Below are positions 20,992 through 30,928 of a stretch of 64,000 bases of DNA, in pieces (the stretch's first letter is position 1; each line of letters starts with the position of its first letter). The notes beneath the pieces were generated by a model. It had not been told where the DNA came from. It made no database searches and worked only from the letters and a program-made list of their open reading frames with translations. The DNA is from Xenorhabdus miraniensis (GTDB taxonomy: Bacteria > Pseudomonadota > Gammaproteobacteria > Enterobacterales > Enterobacteriaceae): contig NZ_NITZ01000001.1 in assembly GCF_002632615.1 (NCBI RefSeq), positions 310,001 through 374,000 of the forward strand. The letters are read 5' to 3'. The translations under genes were made by a program, and so were the position numbers.

Positions 20992-21230
20992 TGTGAATAA
21001 AATAAAAATGCTTTTCTGAACAATAAACAAATCATGGGCAAGTATTGATCAATGTATTTTGAAATGAAGTTAATTACTTTAATTAATCAATAAGTTAAAT
21101 ATAAATCATTACCTTGGGTGATAACTCAAAATATTCAAACACGGCAAAGCCCCCTGTGGATAACTCTGTGCAACAAGTAGAGCATCATCAAGTGACTCAA
21201 TATGACTGTAATTTTAAATTCTGTGGATAA
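20992..21230. promoter_or_regulatory. datA: DnaA-box and IHF cluster, probable datA counterpart
   Basis: Three perfect matches to the 9-mer TTATNCACA lie in the gap after queG, all in the same orientation and read here as TGTGNATAA: 20992-21000, 21155-21163 and 21222-21230. A match to the IHF consensus WATCAA-N4-TTR lies at 21085-21097 (AATCAATAAGTTA), between the first box and the other two. E. coli datA, which titrates DnaA and with IHF promotes hydrolysis of ATP-DnaA, is near the glyVXY tRNA genes and queG and also combines DnaA boxes with one IHF site. Sites and position are seen; function is inferred. Confidence 0.65.
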
Positions 21231-21352
21231 AAACAAGAATTGAATTCTAGTAGAAAACACCAGAAATCAGCAGTGAAATAAAAAACCCACTCATCCATTC
21301 TAGACGCTAGTGGAGAAATTTTCCTCTGCCTCTTCAAAAATGAGGCGGCATT

Positions 21353-21454
21353 ATGGACTTGTTAGAGCAGGATAGCAAGCGCTTTATCGACAATTTATTT
21401 TTGGCGGGGATTGCATTTTTAATAGGCTATATAATTGGGGTAGAAGTCAGGTAG
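21353..21454 (+). CDS. Candidate 33-residue single-helix membrane peptide
   Basis: A short frame starts at ATG 21353 with GAGG 7 bases upstream. It encodes MDLLEQDSKRF, then a hydrophobic stretch (about 15-29, LFLAGIAFLIGYIIG) and a VEVR end. The Shine-Dalgarno lies in a stem (GCCTC 21328-21332 with GAGGC 21342-21346). A tiny hydrophobic peptide with a masked ribosome-binding site recalls type I toxins such as TisB or ShoB. No family was recognised and the frame may be fortuitous. Confidence 0.3.
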   Translation: MDLLEQDSKRFIDNLFLAGIAFLIGYIIGVEVR

Positions 21455-21522
21455 CTGTTGGAAAATAAGATATGGATTGTAATAAGTGCCAACATCTCCA
21501 CGCTGGCACTTTCCCTTACCGA

Positions 21523-22956
21523 CTATGGCACTTTTACCTTCTCAACCAACGCCCTTGATGATTCCCAATCATATTGCTTATAAAAACGTCCTAACGTCTG
21601 ATAAGGGGCACCAGCATAAAACAATTCATATTGATGATGCCTTGAAGCAAACTCTGACCCAACCGCATCCCACACTAACTTCATCAGCCTGACTCTTTCG
21701 ATAGAGGAAGCAACTGACGAATATTGTGTTTTCTCAATTATTCCTAAAATTTCATCATTTTCTAAATCTGCCTCACTGGATGGCAACATCAGAATGCCTC
21801 CACCCGCTAACTTTCTGATTATTTCCAACACATTAGGATATATTGACTGCGACATAACCCGATATGTATAAAGCAGGGTCTTATCTGGTATATAAAATCC
21901 GTTATATATTTTTGGGCAATGGATGACGCTTTTAAACAGCGCTTCCATATTCATGGCATAACAGGCTAACTGTGCAAGTGATTCCTTCACGGCAGGGATC
22001 TGACACACGCCGTTTATCTCAGCCATATTCTGAGCCAACCCCGCCAAAAAATGCAATTTCACAGCATAACGAGCCAGGCCTTGAGTATCCATTATCACTT
22101 CTGTCGCCGTTGAGTCTAACTGTCTGAGGCACATCTCAATATCTTCGAAGACAAAGACCCTTTCCCAGGGCACCAAAACATCATCAAAATAGAGCATGGA
22201 ATCATTTTCATCAAACCGGGACGATAGCGGATAATCCTTGGGATTTACCCCTAGTTCGTAAGATTGTCTTGAAATGATTTTGATGCCATCCGTATTAAGT
22301 GGCATAGCAAAAGAGAGTGCATATCGCTCATCAACGCCCTGTTTAAGGGGGTAATGCGTACCAACAAAAACTTCATCTGCCAGAGCTGCCCCGGTTGCCA
22401 GCATCTTTGTACCTCTGACAACAATGCCTTTCGCATTCTTTTCCACCACACCAAGAGTGTGATAAATATTTTTAGTATGCTCACCCGGTGTTTTTGAACG
22501 ATCACCTTGTGGGCTAATCAGTGCGTAAGTCAGATAGAGATCTTTTTCACTCGCATAAGCAAAATAATTCCGCAGAGCATCCGCTCGCTCTTGTGAATAA
22601 GATTCAAATAACTCAATATGCGTCAGCATTCCTGTAAGTGCCGATGGAGTATAATCAGGGCTTCTGCCCAACCAGCCAACCGTCTGTTTCGCCCATTCAT
22701 AGGCAGCATGACCGCGTGCAACTAATTTTTCCGGTGTAGAAGGTAATTCCCAGTACAGGCTGATTTGCTCTCCTGTTGCTGTTTTAAAGGCCATGCTATC
22801 AGCATGCTTAACTTTATAATCATATAAATTCGCTACAGACCTGATAGCATTTCTGAACGCGGGATGATCCACATGATTTGTAACTTTCTCTCCATTAATA
22901 AAAATGGTTCGTCCATCACGCAGATCATCAAGATATCGTTCTCCGGTTCTTATCAT
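21523..22956 (-). CDS. HpaB/PvcC-family FADH2-dependent aromatic monooxygenase
   Basis: A 477-residue flavin-dependent hydroxylase related to 4-hydroxyphenylacetate 3-monooxygenase (HpaB) and to PvcC. Conserved family blocks are TGERYLDDLRDGR at the start, GWLGRSPDY, the flavin-contact region PLSSRFDENDSMLYFDDV with LVPWERV, and LMKLVWDAVGSEFASRH. The TTG-initiated longer frame (23001) is unlikely; ATG 22956 matches the family start. Such enzymes need a separate reductase supplying FADH2 (HpaC-like), and none is encoded nearby. The substrate is unknown; phenolic acids or tyrosine-derived compounds are possible. It lies between the datA-like region and the first tRNA-Gly, where E. coli has no gene. 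Confidence 0.88.
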   Translation of the reverse strand: MIRTGERYLDDLRDGRTIFINGEKVTNHVDHPAFRNAIRSVANLYDYKVKHADSMAFKTATGEQISLYWELPSTPEKLVARGHAAYEWAKQTVGWLGRSPDYTPSALTGMLTHIELFESYSQERADALRNYFAYASEKDLYLTYALISPQGDRSKTPGEHTKNIYHTLGVVEKNAKGIVVRGTKMLATGAALADEVFVGTHYPLKQGVDERYALSFAMPLNTDGIKIISRQSYELGVNPKDYPLSSRFDENDSMLYFDDVLVPWERVFVFEDIEMCLRQLDSTATEVIMDTQGLARYAVKLHFLAGLAQNMAEINGVCQIPAVKESLAQLACYAMNMEALFKSVIHCPKIYNGFYIPDKTLLYTYRVMSQSIYPNVLEIIRKLAGGGILMLPSSEADLENDEILGIIEKTQYSSVASSIERVRLMKLVWDAVGSEFASRHHQYELFYAGAPYQTLGRFYKQYDWESSRALVEKVKVP

Positions 22957-23303
22957 CTTTTCTATACTCCCATCAATAATGACGATTGTTTTAAAGATCA
23001 AGAAAAGAAGTCTTTTTAATCAACACCGAATTCCTAATTTATAAAGATAATGGCTCTATTAAGGACAGACATAATTACAATACATATGCGTATGATCAAA
23101 ACATTGCTGAAAAAGAGGATCTATTAGTACCACCGATACCCACTGTAATAATGCTACAGCCAGCAGGTTTTTAATGATGATCATGGAGATACACTGCCTT
23201 CCCAGTGCCAACGAAAAAGAACTTACTTTTCAACATACTGGGATATACTCCTGTGGATTGGTCAGAAAAGCGATATCAAATTCCAGCGCTATCGTGATAA
23301 TGA

Positions 23304-23804
23304 ATAATAGATGGATTACCTTCTTCGACTCTGATTGCCAAAAAATTAGGCAATATGCCCGGAATATTGTGCGCCAGCCCTGAATACCTGCTAAAACATG
23401 GTACACCAAAGCATCCGCAAGATTTGAGTCATCATAAGTCGATTATTTATTCGCTCCACCAGCATATTTCTCCCACTCGCCTACAACTGTTTCGCAATCA
23501 TGTAGTTCGCAAACATGAAATAGAACAAGTAGAGCTATCCGGTAGCTTTTACCTGAATAATGTCGGTGCGATTTACCAAGCTGTGTACCATGGTGCAGGA
23601 ATTCATGCAGGCCCAGCCTGGCTGTTTGATGAAGCCATTGATAGCGGAAAACTCATCAGACTATTACCTGACTGGCAGTTATCTGCTTTACCTGTTCATC
23701 TTCTAAGAATGAAAAGTCACTATGTTCCTAATCGGATATCGGTGTTGATTGATTGGATAGCATTATGTTGGAAGGATATTGATAAACTTAAGAAAACAGA
23801 ATGA
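23304..23804 (+). pseudogene. LysR-family regulator remnant (C-terminal substrate-binding half)
   Basis: From 23310 the frame reads DGLPSSTLIAKKLGNMPGIL followed by CASPEYLLKHGTPKHPQDLS. This is the ligand-binding half of a LysR-type transcription factor, continuing to a stop at 23804 with VYHGAGI and GKLIRLLPDW. The N-terminal helix-turn-helix half is missing, and an in-frame TGA lies at 23301-23303. An internal ATG at 23355 could still start a 149-residue product, but it could not bind DNA by itself. LysR genes often regulate neighbouring oxygenases, so this may be the former regulator of the monooxygenase at 21523. Confidence 0.8.
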
Positions 23805-23816
23805 GGTAAGAATGAT

Positions 23817-23892
<76 letters not shown>

Positions 23893-24273
23893 GTCGCTGA
23901 TGGCTATTATTAGCCGGAGATACCTGAATACTGGTTAACACTAGTCAATACTATGAATAGCAAAACAATTATCTTAACCTGCACATCAGGAATGCGCGCC
24001 ATTATGAACATGTCCAGATAAGATGGCAAGCCCTTTACATTTATCTTCATGCTAAACGCTCAAAAGACACCCGCTCAGTTCTTACACAAAAATGACATGC
24101 CATCTTCGTTGCAATTATTTAGAATAGCTTAGATCCCATGAAATTAACATTAAATAAACAAATAACTAACATCTAATAAGATTTATGCTTGTCGTAACCA
24201 TTTGATAGAAATAGATTAGCATCAATTTTGGTCGTTACTTAGATGATTATTCTCTTCAGAGAGGGTCAAAGAT
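23893..24273. other. Intergenic region between tRNA-Gly and the indolepyruvate oxidoreductase gene
   Basis: No coding frame is supported. The left end must carry the promoter of the isolated tRNA gene. A TTGACT (23943-23948, minus strand) is a candidate -35, but no good -10 lies at 16-18 bases from it. The right end carries the Shine-Dalgarno GAGAGG of the gene at 24274. Confidence 0.5.
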
Positions 24274-27200
24274 ATGGCTCGATATTATCAATCTAAATTT
24301 GTCACAGGCACTGAAGCGCTGGTTGACCTTCTACTCGCTCAAGCTAAATTAGATGAACTCCATAATCTTAATACAGCGGGATTCGTTTCGGGTTATCGCG
24401 GTTCACCTTTAGCCCGTTTAGATCAAACATTATGGCAACACAGCAAAGAGCTTATTCAAGCTAATATTCGGTTTCAGCCGGCAGTCAATGAAGATCTTGC
24501 GGCAGATGCACTGGTAGGTACACAGAAAGTGGAATCTGACCCTGACAGGCAAGTTGATGGTGTCTTTGGGATGTGGTACGGCAAAGGGCCGGGAGTCGAT
24601 CGTTCTGGCGATGCACTGAGACATGGCAATGCCTATGGCTCCTCACCACACGGTGGTGTGTTGGTTATCGTCGGGGATGACCATGGCTGTGTCTCTTCTT
24701 CCATGTCCCACCAATCCGATCTCGCGATGATGGCATGGAGTATGCCTATTTTGCATCCGGCATCGGTTGCTGATTACCTCGATGTTGGTCTATGGGGGTG
24801 GGCAGCCTCACGCGTAAGTGGCGCATGGTTTGGATTCAAGGCGATCAGTGAAGTTGTGGAAAGTGGTGCCATCAGAGAAAGTAAACCCTTCCCCGAGTAC
24901 AAAATCCCTCACGTTGATTCTGGCCCCGATGGGCTACACTGGCGTTGGCCAGATCTCCCCGGCCCGCAGATTGAAAAGCGTTTAACCTATAAACTAAAAG
25001 CCATTGAAGATTTTGCCAAACTGAACCCCATTGATTATCTCCTCACACCTTGTGAACATCCACGCGCCTTATTGGTCACAGTTGGCAAAGCCCATCAGGA
25101 TGTCATGGAAGCTCTGCGTGTTGGAGGGCTGACACCTTCCGAATTGGCACAACAAGGAATCGCGCTTCTTCATGTACGCTTGGTTTTTCCTTTATCGCCG
25201 CTTCTCAGCGAACTAGCTGCACAAGTGACTGATATCTTTGTCATTGAAGAGAAAGCAGCCATCGTTGAAATACTGTTAGCACATCAATTAGTTAAGCTAC
25301 GAAAAAGCGTCAATCTGATAGGAAAACACAACCATCTCGGTCAAAAATTGTTGCCGGCTGACATAGAATTACGTCCCTCACGGATCGCAACTCCACTTTC
25401 TGGATGGTTACAACCGTTCGGTCTCTTTCTCTCCGTACCGCCAGAATGGTCGGCAGCGATTATTCCGCATGATGCCACTTTGCCTAAACGAACACCTTAT
25501 TTTTGTGCAGGATGCCCTCACAGCACTTCAACCCGCTTGCCGGACGGTAGCCAAGCTCAAATTGGCATAGGATGCCATGTCATGGCTGCGTGGATGGATC
25601 GCAACACAGGAAACGGTCTCACGCCAATGGGAGGAGAAGGTGTCGACTGGATAGGACATGCCCCTTTTGTCAATCGCTCTCACGTATTTCAGAATCTGGG
25701 AGATGGAACCTATTTTCATTCCGGTCACTTAGCTATCCGTCAATCTGTTGCTGCGGGAAGTCACATTACCTATAAGTTATTGTTTAATGATGCCGTTGCA
25801 ATGACAGGCGGGCAGCCACTGGATGGAAGCATTACAATATTACAAATTGCCTCTTTGATGATTTCAGAAGGGGTAAAAGAAGTCGTTGTCGTGACAGACC
25901 GTCCTGATAAATATAAATATAAATATAAAGATAAAAGCCGTCTTCCCGCCAATGTGAAGTTCTATGGACGGGATTATCTGGAAGATATACAGAAACGACT
26001 TCGTGAGATTGTTGGCGTAACCGTTATCATCTACGATCAAGAGTGTGCTACAGAGCTTCGCCGTAAAAGAAAACGTGGATTAGCCCCCAAAGTGATGAGA
26101 CGTGCTGTCATTAACGAGCAAATTTGTGAAGGCTGTGGTGATTGTCAAATACAATCGAATTGTCTCGCTGTGATCCCGACAAAAACCCTTTTAGGCACTA
26201 AGCGCACGATAGATCAACACGTTTGTAATTCGGACTTATCCTGTCTGAAAGGATTTTGCCCAAGCTTTATCACCGTCGAAAATGCCAATCCATGTCCCGA
26301 TCTCAGCAAAATTCTCTCACAAACCGATTTAGAAAAAATTATCCAGAAGCTACCACTACCAACACCCGCCTTGGCAGAAACCCCTTATGAAATCCTATTG
26401 GTTGGGGTCGGCGGTACAGGCATCGTCACCGCAGGACATCTGCTTGCAAATGCCGCCCAATTAGATGATTGTGCCGTCAACTTGCTCAATTTTACCGGTT
26501 TTGCCCAAAAGGGAGGGGAAGCACTAACCCATATTCGGTTATGCCATAACGCCAATAAATTGCATCAAGTCAGGATTGATCGAGGGAGAGCTAATCTGGT
26601 TATCGCTGCTGATCTCGTGGCTGCGATAGGGCAAAATGCGCTGGAAGTTATGTCGAGGGGTTCGACGAAATGTATCCTGAACACTCATGAAACGCAAATT
26701 GGCGCAATGCTCCGAGCCCCGATGTTGGATCTTGATCAACCTAAGATGCTAGAGCAACTTAACCAACATACTCATACCTTACTCTCTATTGATGCAGAAA
26801 TGATGGCTACTCATCTGGTAGGGGACCGGAATCAAACAAATATCATATTAATCGGTTATGCCTGGCAACTCGGCAAACTCCCGATCACGTTATCTTCTAT
26901 CAACAATACCATTCAAAAGCTGGGAAATTCAGCGGATAATGCGCGACGGGCTTTTCTGATAGGCCGTATCGCGGCTGTGCAGCCAGAGATTTTACAAGAG
27001 CATTTAAATATTCATCCACAAAAAAGCATAAAAAGCCTGGATGACCTCGTGATGCATCGATATCAATTACTGGTTGATTATCAGAATGAAAGATACGCGA
27101 TACATTATCTCAGCCGTGTTGCCCAAATTCAGATGGTAGCGCAACAGATTGATGCCGAAGAAATTACCAGAGCCGTTGCTGAAAACTTATTTAAATTGAT

Positions 27201-27666
27201 GGCGTACAAAGATGAATATGAAGTTGCACGCCTTTTTGTCAAAACCGATTTTTTCGATAATCTCCAAACCCAATTCGATAATACAAATAAAATTCGCTTT
27301 CACCTCAGCCTTCCCCTTCTCAATCGTAAAGATCCCCGCACAGGTCAACGAGGAAAACGGGAATACGGTTCATGGATTATTCCTATCCTCCGCTTCCTTG
27401 CCGCGTGTAAATCACTGCGTGGCACTGTTTTCGATATTTTTGGCTATCAGGAAGAGCGTAAGCAGGAAAGAAATTTGCTGCTTGAGTATGAGCGATTAAT
27501 CGATGTTTTGATCGAAAAAATGGATAGCAATAATTTGGCAATCTGTCAGCAAATTGCAGAATTGCCTAATCAAGTGCGTGGTTTTGGACATGTGAAGCAA
27601 AAAGCGATGAAATATATGATGGAATGTAAGGATACCCTGCTGAAAGAATTACAAAAAACGATGTGA
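24274..27666 (+). CDS. Fused indolepyruvate ferredoxin oxidoreductase (IorA-IorB type)
   Basis: A 1130-residue single-chain 2-oxoacid:ferredoxin oxidoreductase of the proteobacterial type, which oxidatively decarboxylates aryl pyruvates to aryl-acetyl-CoA. Order of parts: N-terminal pyruvate-oxidoreductase domain (about 1-230, GFVSGYRGSPL, VNEDLAADA); linker with CAGCPHSTST near 411; a TPP-binding domain (MGGEGVDWIG, QNLGDGTYFHSG); a [4Fe-4S] cysteine cluster near 618 (CEGCGDCQIQSNC); a gamma-type domain from about 705 (VGVGGTGIVTAGH, FTGFAQKGGE); and a C-terminal extension. Nothing looks broken. It is inserted between tRNA-Gly copies and ends in its own terminator, so it is probably acquired. 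The exact substrate cannot be read from sequence. Confidence 0.9.
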   Translation: MARYYQSKFVTGTEALVDLLLAQAKLDELHNLNTAGFVSGYRGSPLARLDQTLWQHSKELIQANIRFQPAVNEDLAADALVGTQKVESDPDRQVDGVFGMWYGKGPGVDRSGDALRHGNAYGSSPHGGVLVIVGDDHGCVSSSMSHQSDLAMMAWSMPILHPASVADYLDVGLWGWAASRVSGAWFGFKAISEVVESGAIRESKPFPEYKIPHVDSGPDGLHWRWPDLPGPQIEKRLTYKLKAIEDFAKLNPIDYLLTPCEHPRALLVTVGKAHQDVMEALRVGGLTPSELAQQGIALLHVRLVFPLSPLLSELAAQVTDIFVIEEKAAIVEILLAHQLVKLRKSVNLIGKHNHLGQKLLPADIELRPSRIATPLSGWLQPFGLFLSVPPEWSAAIIPHDATLPKRTPYFCAGCPHSTSTRLPDGSQAQIGIGCHVMAAWMDRNTGNGLTPMGGEGVDWIGHAPFVNRSHVFQNLGDGTYFHSGHLAIRQSVAAGSHITYKLLFNDAVAMTGGQPLDGSITILQIASLMISEGVKEVVVVTDRPDKYKYKYKDKSRLPANVKFYGRDYLEDIQKRLREIVGVTVIIYDQECATELRRKRKRGLAPKVMRRAVINEQICEGCGDCQIQSNCLAVIPTKTLLGTKRTIDQHVCNSDLSCLKGFCPSFITVENANPCPDLSKILSQTDLEKIIQKLPLPTPALAETPYEILLVGVGGTGIVTAGHLLANAAQLDDCAVNLLNFTGFAQKGGEALTHIRLCHNANKLHQVRIDRGRANLVIAADLVAAIGQNALEVMSRGSTKCILNTHETQIGAMLRAPMLDLDQPKMLEQLNQHTHTLLSIDAEMMATHLVGDRNQTNIILIGYAWQLGKLPITLSSINNTIQKLGNSADNARRAFLIGRIAAVQPEILQEHLNIHPQKSIKSLDDLVMHRYQLLVDYQNERYAIHYLSRVAQIQMVAQQIDAEEITRAVAENLFKLMAYKDEYEVARLFVKTDFFDNLQTQFDNTNKIRFHLSLPLLNRKDPRTGQRGKREYGSWIIPILRFLAACKSLRGTVFDIFGYQEERKQERNLLLEYERLIDVLIEKMDSNNLAICQQIAELPNQVRGFGHVKQKAMKYMMECKDTLLKELQKTM

Positions 27667-27670
27667 CAAT

Positions 27671-27698
27671 AAAAAAAGCGCCGAAAGGCGCTTTTTTT
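27671..27698. terminator. Bidirectional intrinsic terminator after the oxidoreductase gene
   Basis: An A run, a stem AAAGCGCC / GGCGCTTT around a GAAA loop, and a T run make a textbook terminator in either direction. It ends the plus-strand oxidoreductase gene and also any minus-strand transcript leaving the two tRNA-Gly genes at 27738-27944. Confidence 0.9.
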
Positions 27699-27737
27699 AT
27701 GACTTGCAGATTCTTATAAAATCTACCGTCCTGAATT

Positions 27738-27813
<76 letters not shown>

Positions 27814-27868
27814 ATTTTTATGGCTGATATCGGCCTAATTCTTCACACCCGCATAACTTTTAATAATT

Positions 27869-27944
<76 letters not shown>

Positions 27945-27996
27945 TTAAATCTTGGTGTGACGTACTGTTGAAATTATTCATCGGTACGGGGAGCGC

Positions 27997-28024
27997 ATTA
28001 TACGAGGAATTATTCTTCTGGCAA
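27997..28024 (-). promoter_or_regulatory. Promoter of the tandem tRNA-Gly genes
   Basis: A -35 box TTGCCA (28019-28024), 16-base spacer and perfect -10 box TATAAT (27997-28002) on the minus strand are followed by a GC-rich discriminator (GCGCTCCCCG). GC-rich discriminators are typical of stringently controlled stable-RNA promoters. The first tRNA begins about 50 bases downstream. Confidence 0.8.
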
Positions 28025-28158
28025 GCCCCAAAACATAAAAAATCGCATTTTTTCTCTGATTGATGATTAAATCGGCAAACCATCCGCTTAATCATCAACA
28101 AAGCGATCAATTTACATACAAGCCTTTTACCAATTCCTGATTTTTTTCTGGATAACGT

Positions 28159-28704
28159 CTATTTCTGGATAAAGTGCTCACGGTAATACACCAATTCAGC
28201 AATGGATTCCCGAATATCATCCAATGCCTGATGGGTATTTTTCTTACTGAACCCTGACAACATTTCAGGTTTCCAACGACGGGCCAACTCTTTCAGCGTA
28301 CTGACATCCAAATAACGGTAGTGAAAATATTTCTCCAACTCTGGCATATAACGGAACAGGAAACGGCGATCTTGCCCCACACTGTTGCCACAAATTGGCG
28401 ATTTTCCTGCCGGAACCCACTGTTCCAGAAAAGCGATAGTCGCCTTCTCTGCCTGAGCATCATCAAACCGACTCTGTTTCACTCGCTCGACCAACCCACT
28501 GGCAGTATGCGTCCGCACATTCCAGTCATCCATTAATGCCAATTGCTCATCTGACTGGTGCACTGCAATCACAGGGCCTTCTGCAAGGATATTTAACTCT
28601 GAATCTGTGACAATCGTTGCGATTTCGATTATGCGATCCCGCTCGGGATCTAATCCCGTCATCTCTAAATCTATCCAGATAAGATTGTTCTCACTTTTTG
28701 ACAT
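28159..28704 (-). CDS. orn: Oligoribonuclease
   Basis: Orn of 181 residues, the DEDDh 3'-5' exonuclease that degrades dinucleotides left by other RNases, including pGpG from cyclic-di-GMP turnover. The first exonuclease motif [20 protein letters not shown] is at residues 10-29. Later acidic and histidine motifs are intact ([27 protein letters not shown]). It is divergent from rsgA with 110 bases between the starts, the conserved arrangement. Confidence 0.98.
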   Translation of the reverse strand: MSKSENNLIWIDLEMTGLDPERDRIIEIATIVTDSELNILAEGPVIAVHQSDEQLALMDDWNVRTHTASGLVERVKQSRFDDAQAEKATIAFLEQWVPAGKSPICGNSVGQDRRFLFRYMPELEKYFHYRYLDVSTLKELARRWKPEMLSGFSKKNTHQALDDIRESIAELVYYREHFIQK

Positions 28705-28814
28705 GATATATCCTAGTTTCCTTCAAAAGAGGTAGTCTGTATCGGTGATGTATCATAACGTTTTTGATCATTCACAGCGATAAACAGCAAGATAGATAAA
28801 ATAAGTGAGGTTCG

Positions 28815-29873
28815 GTGGCTAAAAGTAAACTTTCCAAAGGGCAGCAACGCCGTGTGCAAGCCAATCATCAGCGCAGGCTGAACAAGGCTAATGCCAACAA
28901 ACCAGAAATGGATGATAGCCAGTTTGGTGACCCACAGGAAGGGCTGGTGATCAGCCGATTCGGGCAACATGCCGATATTGAGGCCGCAGATTCTTCCATA
29001 CAGCGTTGCAATATTCGCAGAACAATCCGCTCATTAGTGACTGGTGACCGTGTTGTATGGCGCCCAGCGTTGCAACTCCAATCTGATGTCAAAGTTAATG
29101 GGATCGTAGAAGCGGTTCATGAGCGTACTTCTGTACTGACACGCCCCGATTACTACGATGGTATCAAGCCCATCGCGTCAAATATCAACCAAATTGTGAT
29201 TGTTTCCGCTATATTGCCTGAGCTTTCACTGAATATTATTGATCGCTATTTAGTCGCATGTGAAACACTCAACATCGAGCCTTTGCTCGTACTCAATAAA
29301 GTCGATCTGCTGGATCCCGAAAGCCGTACATGGGTTAACGATGTCATGAACATTTACCGCAATATCGGCTATCGCGTCCTAGAGGTTTCCAGCCATACTG
29401 GTGAAGGGATCTCTGAACTTACCTCCCTGTTGGCTGATAAAATCAGCATCTTTGCAGGGCAGTCCGGCGTTGGAAAATCCAGCTTGCTCAATACCCTGCT
29501 GCCTGATACTGAAGAAGATATCCTAGTTAACGAAGTTTCTGATAACTCCGGCCTAGGTCAGCACACCACCACGACAGCACGCCTCTATCATTTCCCGTTA
29601 GGGGGCGATGTAATCGACTCTCCGGGTGTTCGTGAGTTCGGATTATGGCACCTGACGCCAGAGCAGGTTACACAAGGCTTTATTGAGTTCCGGGAATACC
29701 TTGGCGGATGCAAATTCCGGGACTGTAAACATCACGATGACCCGGGATGTGCCTTAAGAGAAGCGTTAGAACAAGGCATTATTGCAGAAGAGCGTTTCGA
29801 AAATTATCACCGGATTCTGGAAAGCATGGCACAAGTTAAACCACGCCGAAATTTCACAGGCGGTCAAAAATAA
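28815..29873 (+). CDS. rsgA: Ribosome small-subunit-dependent GTPase RsgA
   Basis: RsgA of 352 residues is a late-stage 30S assembly factor with circularly permuted GTPase motifs: G4 NKVDLL comes before G1 [10 protein letters not shown] and G3 [10 protein letters not shown]. An N-terminal OB domain precedes the G domain, and a C-terminal zinc finger has the ligands [14 protein letters not shown]. Translation starts at GTG 28815, preceded by GAGG. It is divergent from orn and is followed by psd, 94 bases after its stop. Confidence 0.97.
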   Translation: MAKSKLSKGQQRRVQANHQRRLNKANANKPEMDDSQFGDPQEGLVISRFGQHADIEAADSSIQRCNIRRTIRSLVTGDRVVWRPALQLQSDVKVNGIVEAVHERTSVLTRPDYYDGIKPIASNINQIVIVSAILPELSLNIIDRYLVACETLNIEPLLVLNKVDLLDPESRTWVNDVMNIYRNIGYRVLEVSSHTGEGISELTSLLADKISIFAGQSGVGKSSLLNTLLPDTEEDILVNEVSDNSGLGQHTTTTARLYHFPLGGDVIDSPGVREFGLWHLTPEQVTQGFIEFREYLGGCKFRDCKHHDDPGCALREALEQGIIAEERFENYHRILESMAQVKPRRNFTGGQK

Positions 29874-29967
29874 GACAATAATTAACGATACCCTGACATT
29901 CAAAATAATGGCAGGTACAATAGAAAACTTTTGTCCAATTTGCCAGAAAAAAATCCAAGAGGTTGAC

Positions 29968-30903
29968 GTGCTGGATAATCTTAAAATCAGGTTACAATAT
30001 TTACTGCCAAAACAATGTATTACAAATTTGGCAGGCTGGTTTGCCAATAAAAAGGCTGGCTGGCTGACACAACTTGTAATCAAAGCTTTCGCCAAAACTT
30101 ATAAAGTGGACATGAATGAAGCCAAAGACCCTTCATTCACTGCTTACTCAACATTCAATGAGTTTTTTGTCCGCCCATTGAAGGAAGACATTCGCCCTAT
30201 CGTCAGTGAAGCCAATCAATTGGCTCTGCCGGCAGACGGAACCGTCAGCCAGCTTGGGGCGATCCGCGAAGAGCAAATTATTCAAGCCAAAGGCCACTAC
30301 TACACTGTTGAAGCTCTTCTGGCAGGGCAATATCAACTCGCCGGGCAATTCCGCAACGGCCAGTTTATTACCACTTACTTATCGCCAAAAGATTATCACC
30401 GTGTCCATATGCCATGCGACGGTGTGCTAAAAGAAATGATCTATGTTCCCGGCGATCTGTTTTCAGTCAATCCATTGACGGCAACCAATGTACCCAATTT
30501 GTTTGCGCGTAATGAACGTGTCATCTGTGTGTTTGAAACAGCATTCGGGCCAATGGTACAAATTCTGGTGGGTGCAACGATTGTTGGCAGTATTGAAACC
30601 GTTTGGAGCGGTTGTGTCACACCACCACGTGAAGGCATCATCAAACGCTGGGCGTATCCGGCAGAAGGTGAAGAAGGTGCAGTTTCTCTCAAAAAAGGAG
30701 AGGAAATGGGGCGCTTCAAACTTGGTTCAACTGTTATCAACCTGTTTGCTTCCAATCAGGTGAATTTTGCCAATAATTTATACAGCGGTTCACAAACCCG
30801 CATGGGTGGTTTGCTGGCTCAGGCTATCACGGCAGAAGAATCGACAGAGAACACCGATGAACCAATCAATGATGAACCAATGAGCAAAGACATCGTCAGC
30901 TAA
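29968..30903 (+). CDS. psd: Phosphatidylserine decarboxylase proenzyme
   Basis: Psd of 311 residues makes phosphatidylethanolamine from phosphatidylserine at the inner membrane. The frame is open much further upstream and overlaps rsgA. GTG 29968 was chosen because AGAGG lies 5 bases before it and the protein then begins (fM)[14 protein letters not shown] as in E. coli (MLNSFKLSLQYILPK). The self-cleavage motif LGST, whose serine becomes the pyruvoyl group, lies within [12 protein letters not shown] about 55 residues from the C-terminus. [11 protein letters not shown] carries the conserved active-site histidines. mscM follows 25 bases later, as in E. coli. Confidence 0.96.
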   Translation: MLDNLKIRLQYLLPKQCITNLAGWFANKKAGWLTQLVIKAFAKTYKVDMNEAKDPSFTAYSTFNEFFVRPLKEDIRPIVSEANQLALPADGTVSQLGAIREEQIIQAKGHYYTVEALLAGQYQLAGQFRNGQFITTYLSPKDYHRVHMPCDGVLKEMIYVPGDLFSVNPLTATNVPNLFARNERVICVFETAFGPMVQILVGATIVGSIETVWSGCVTPPREGIIKRWAYPAEGEEGAVSLKKGEEMGRFKLGSTVINLFASNQVNFANNLYSGSQTRMGGLLAQAITAEESTENTDEPINDEPMSKDIVS

Positions 30904-30928
30904 TTTTAGATCCAAGGAGCCCCTTATT

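Noticed and set aside
23174..23383. 69-codon plus-strand frame before the LysR remnant
   Set aside because: It is in a different frame from the LysR-like sequence and resembles no protein; probably decayed DNA.
29782..29967. N-terminal extension of the psd frame into rsgA
   Set aside because: The extra 62 residues overlap rsgA and have no match in known Psd proteins; GTG 29968 has a good Shine-Dalgarno.
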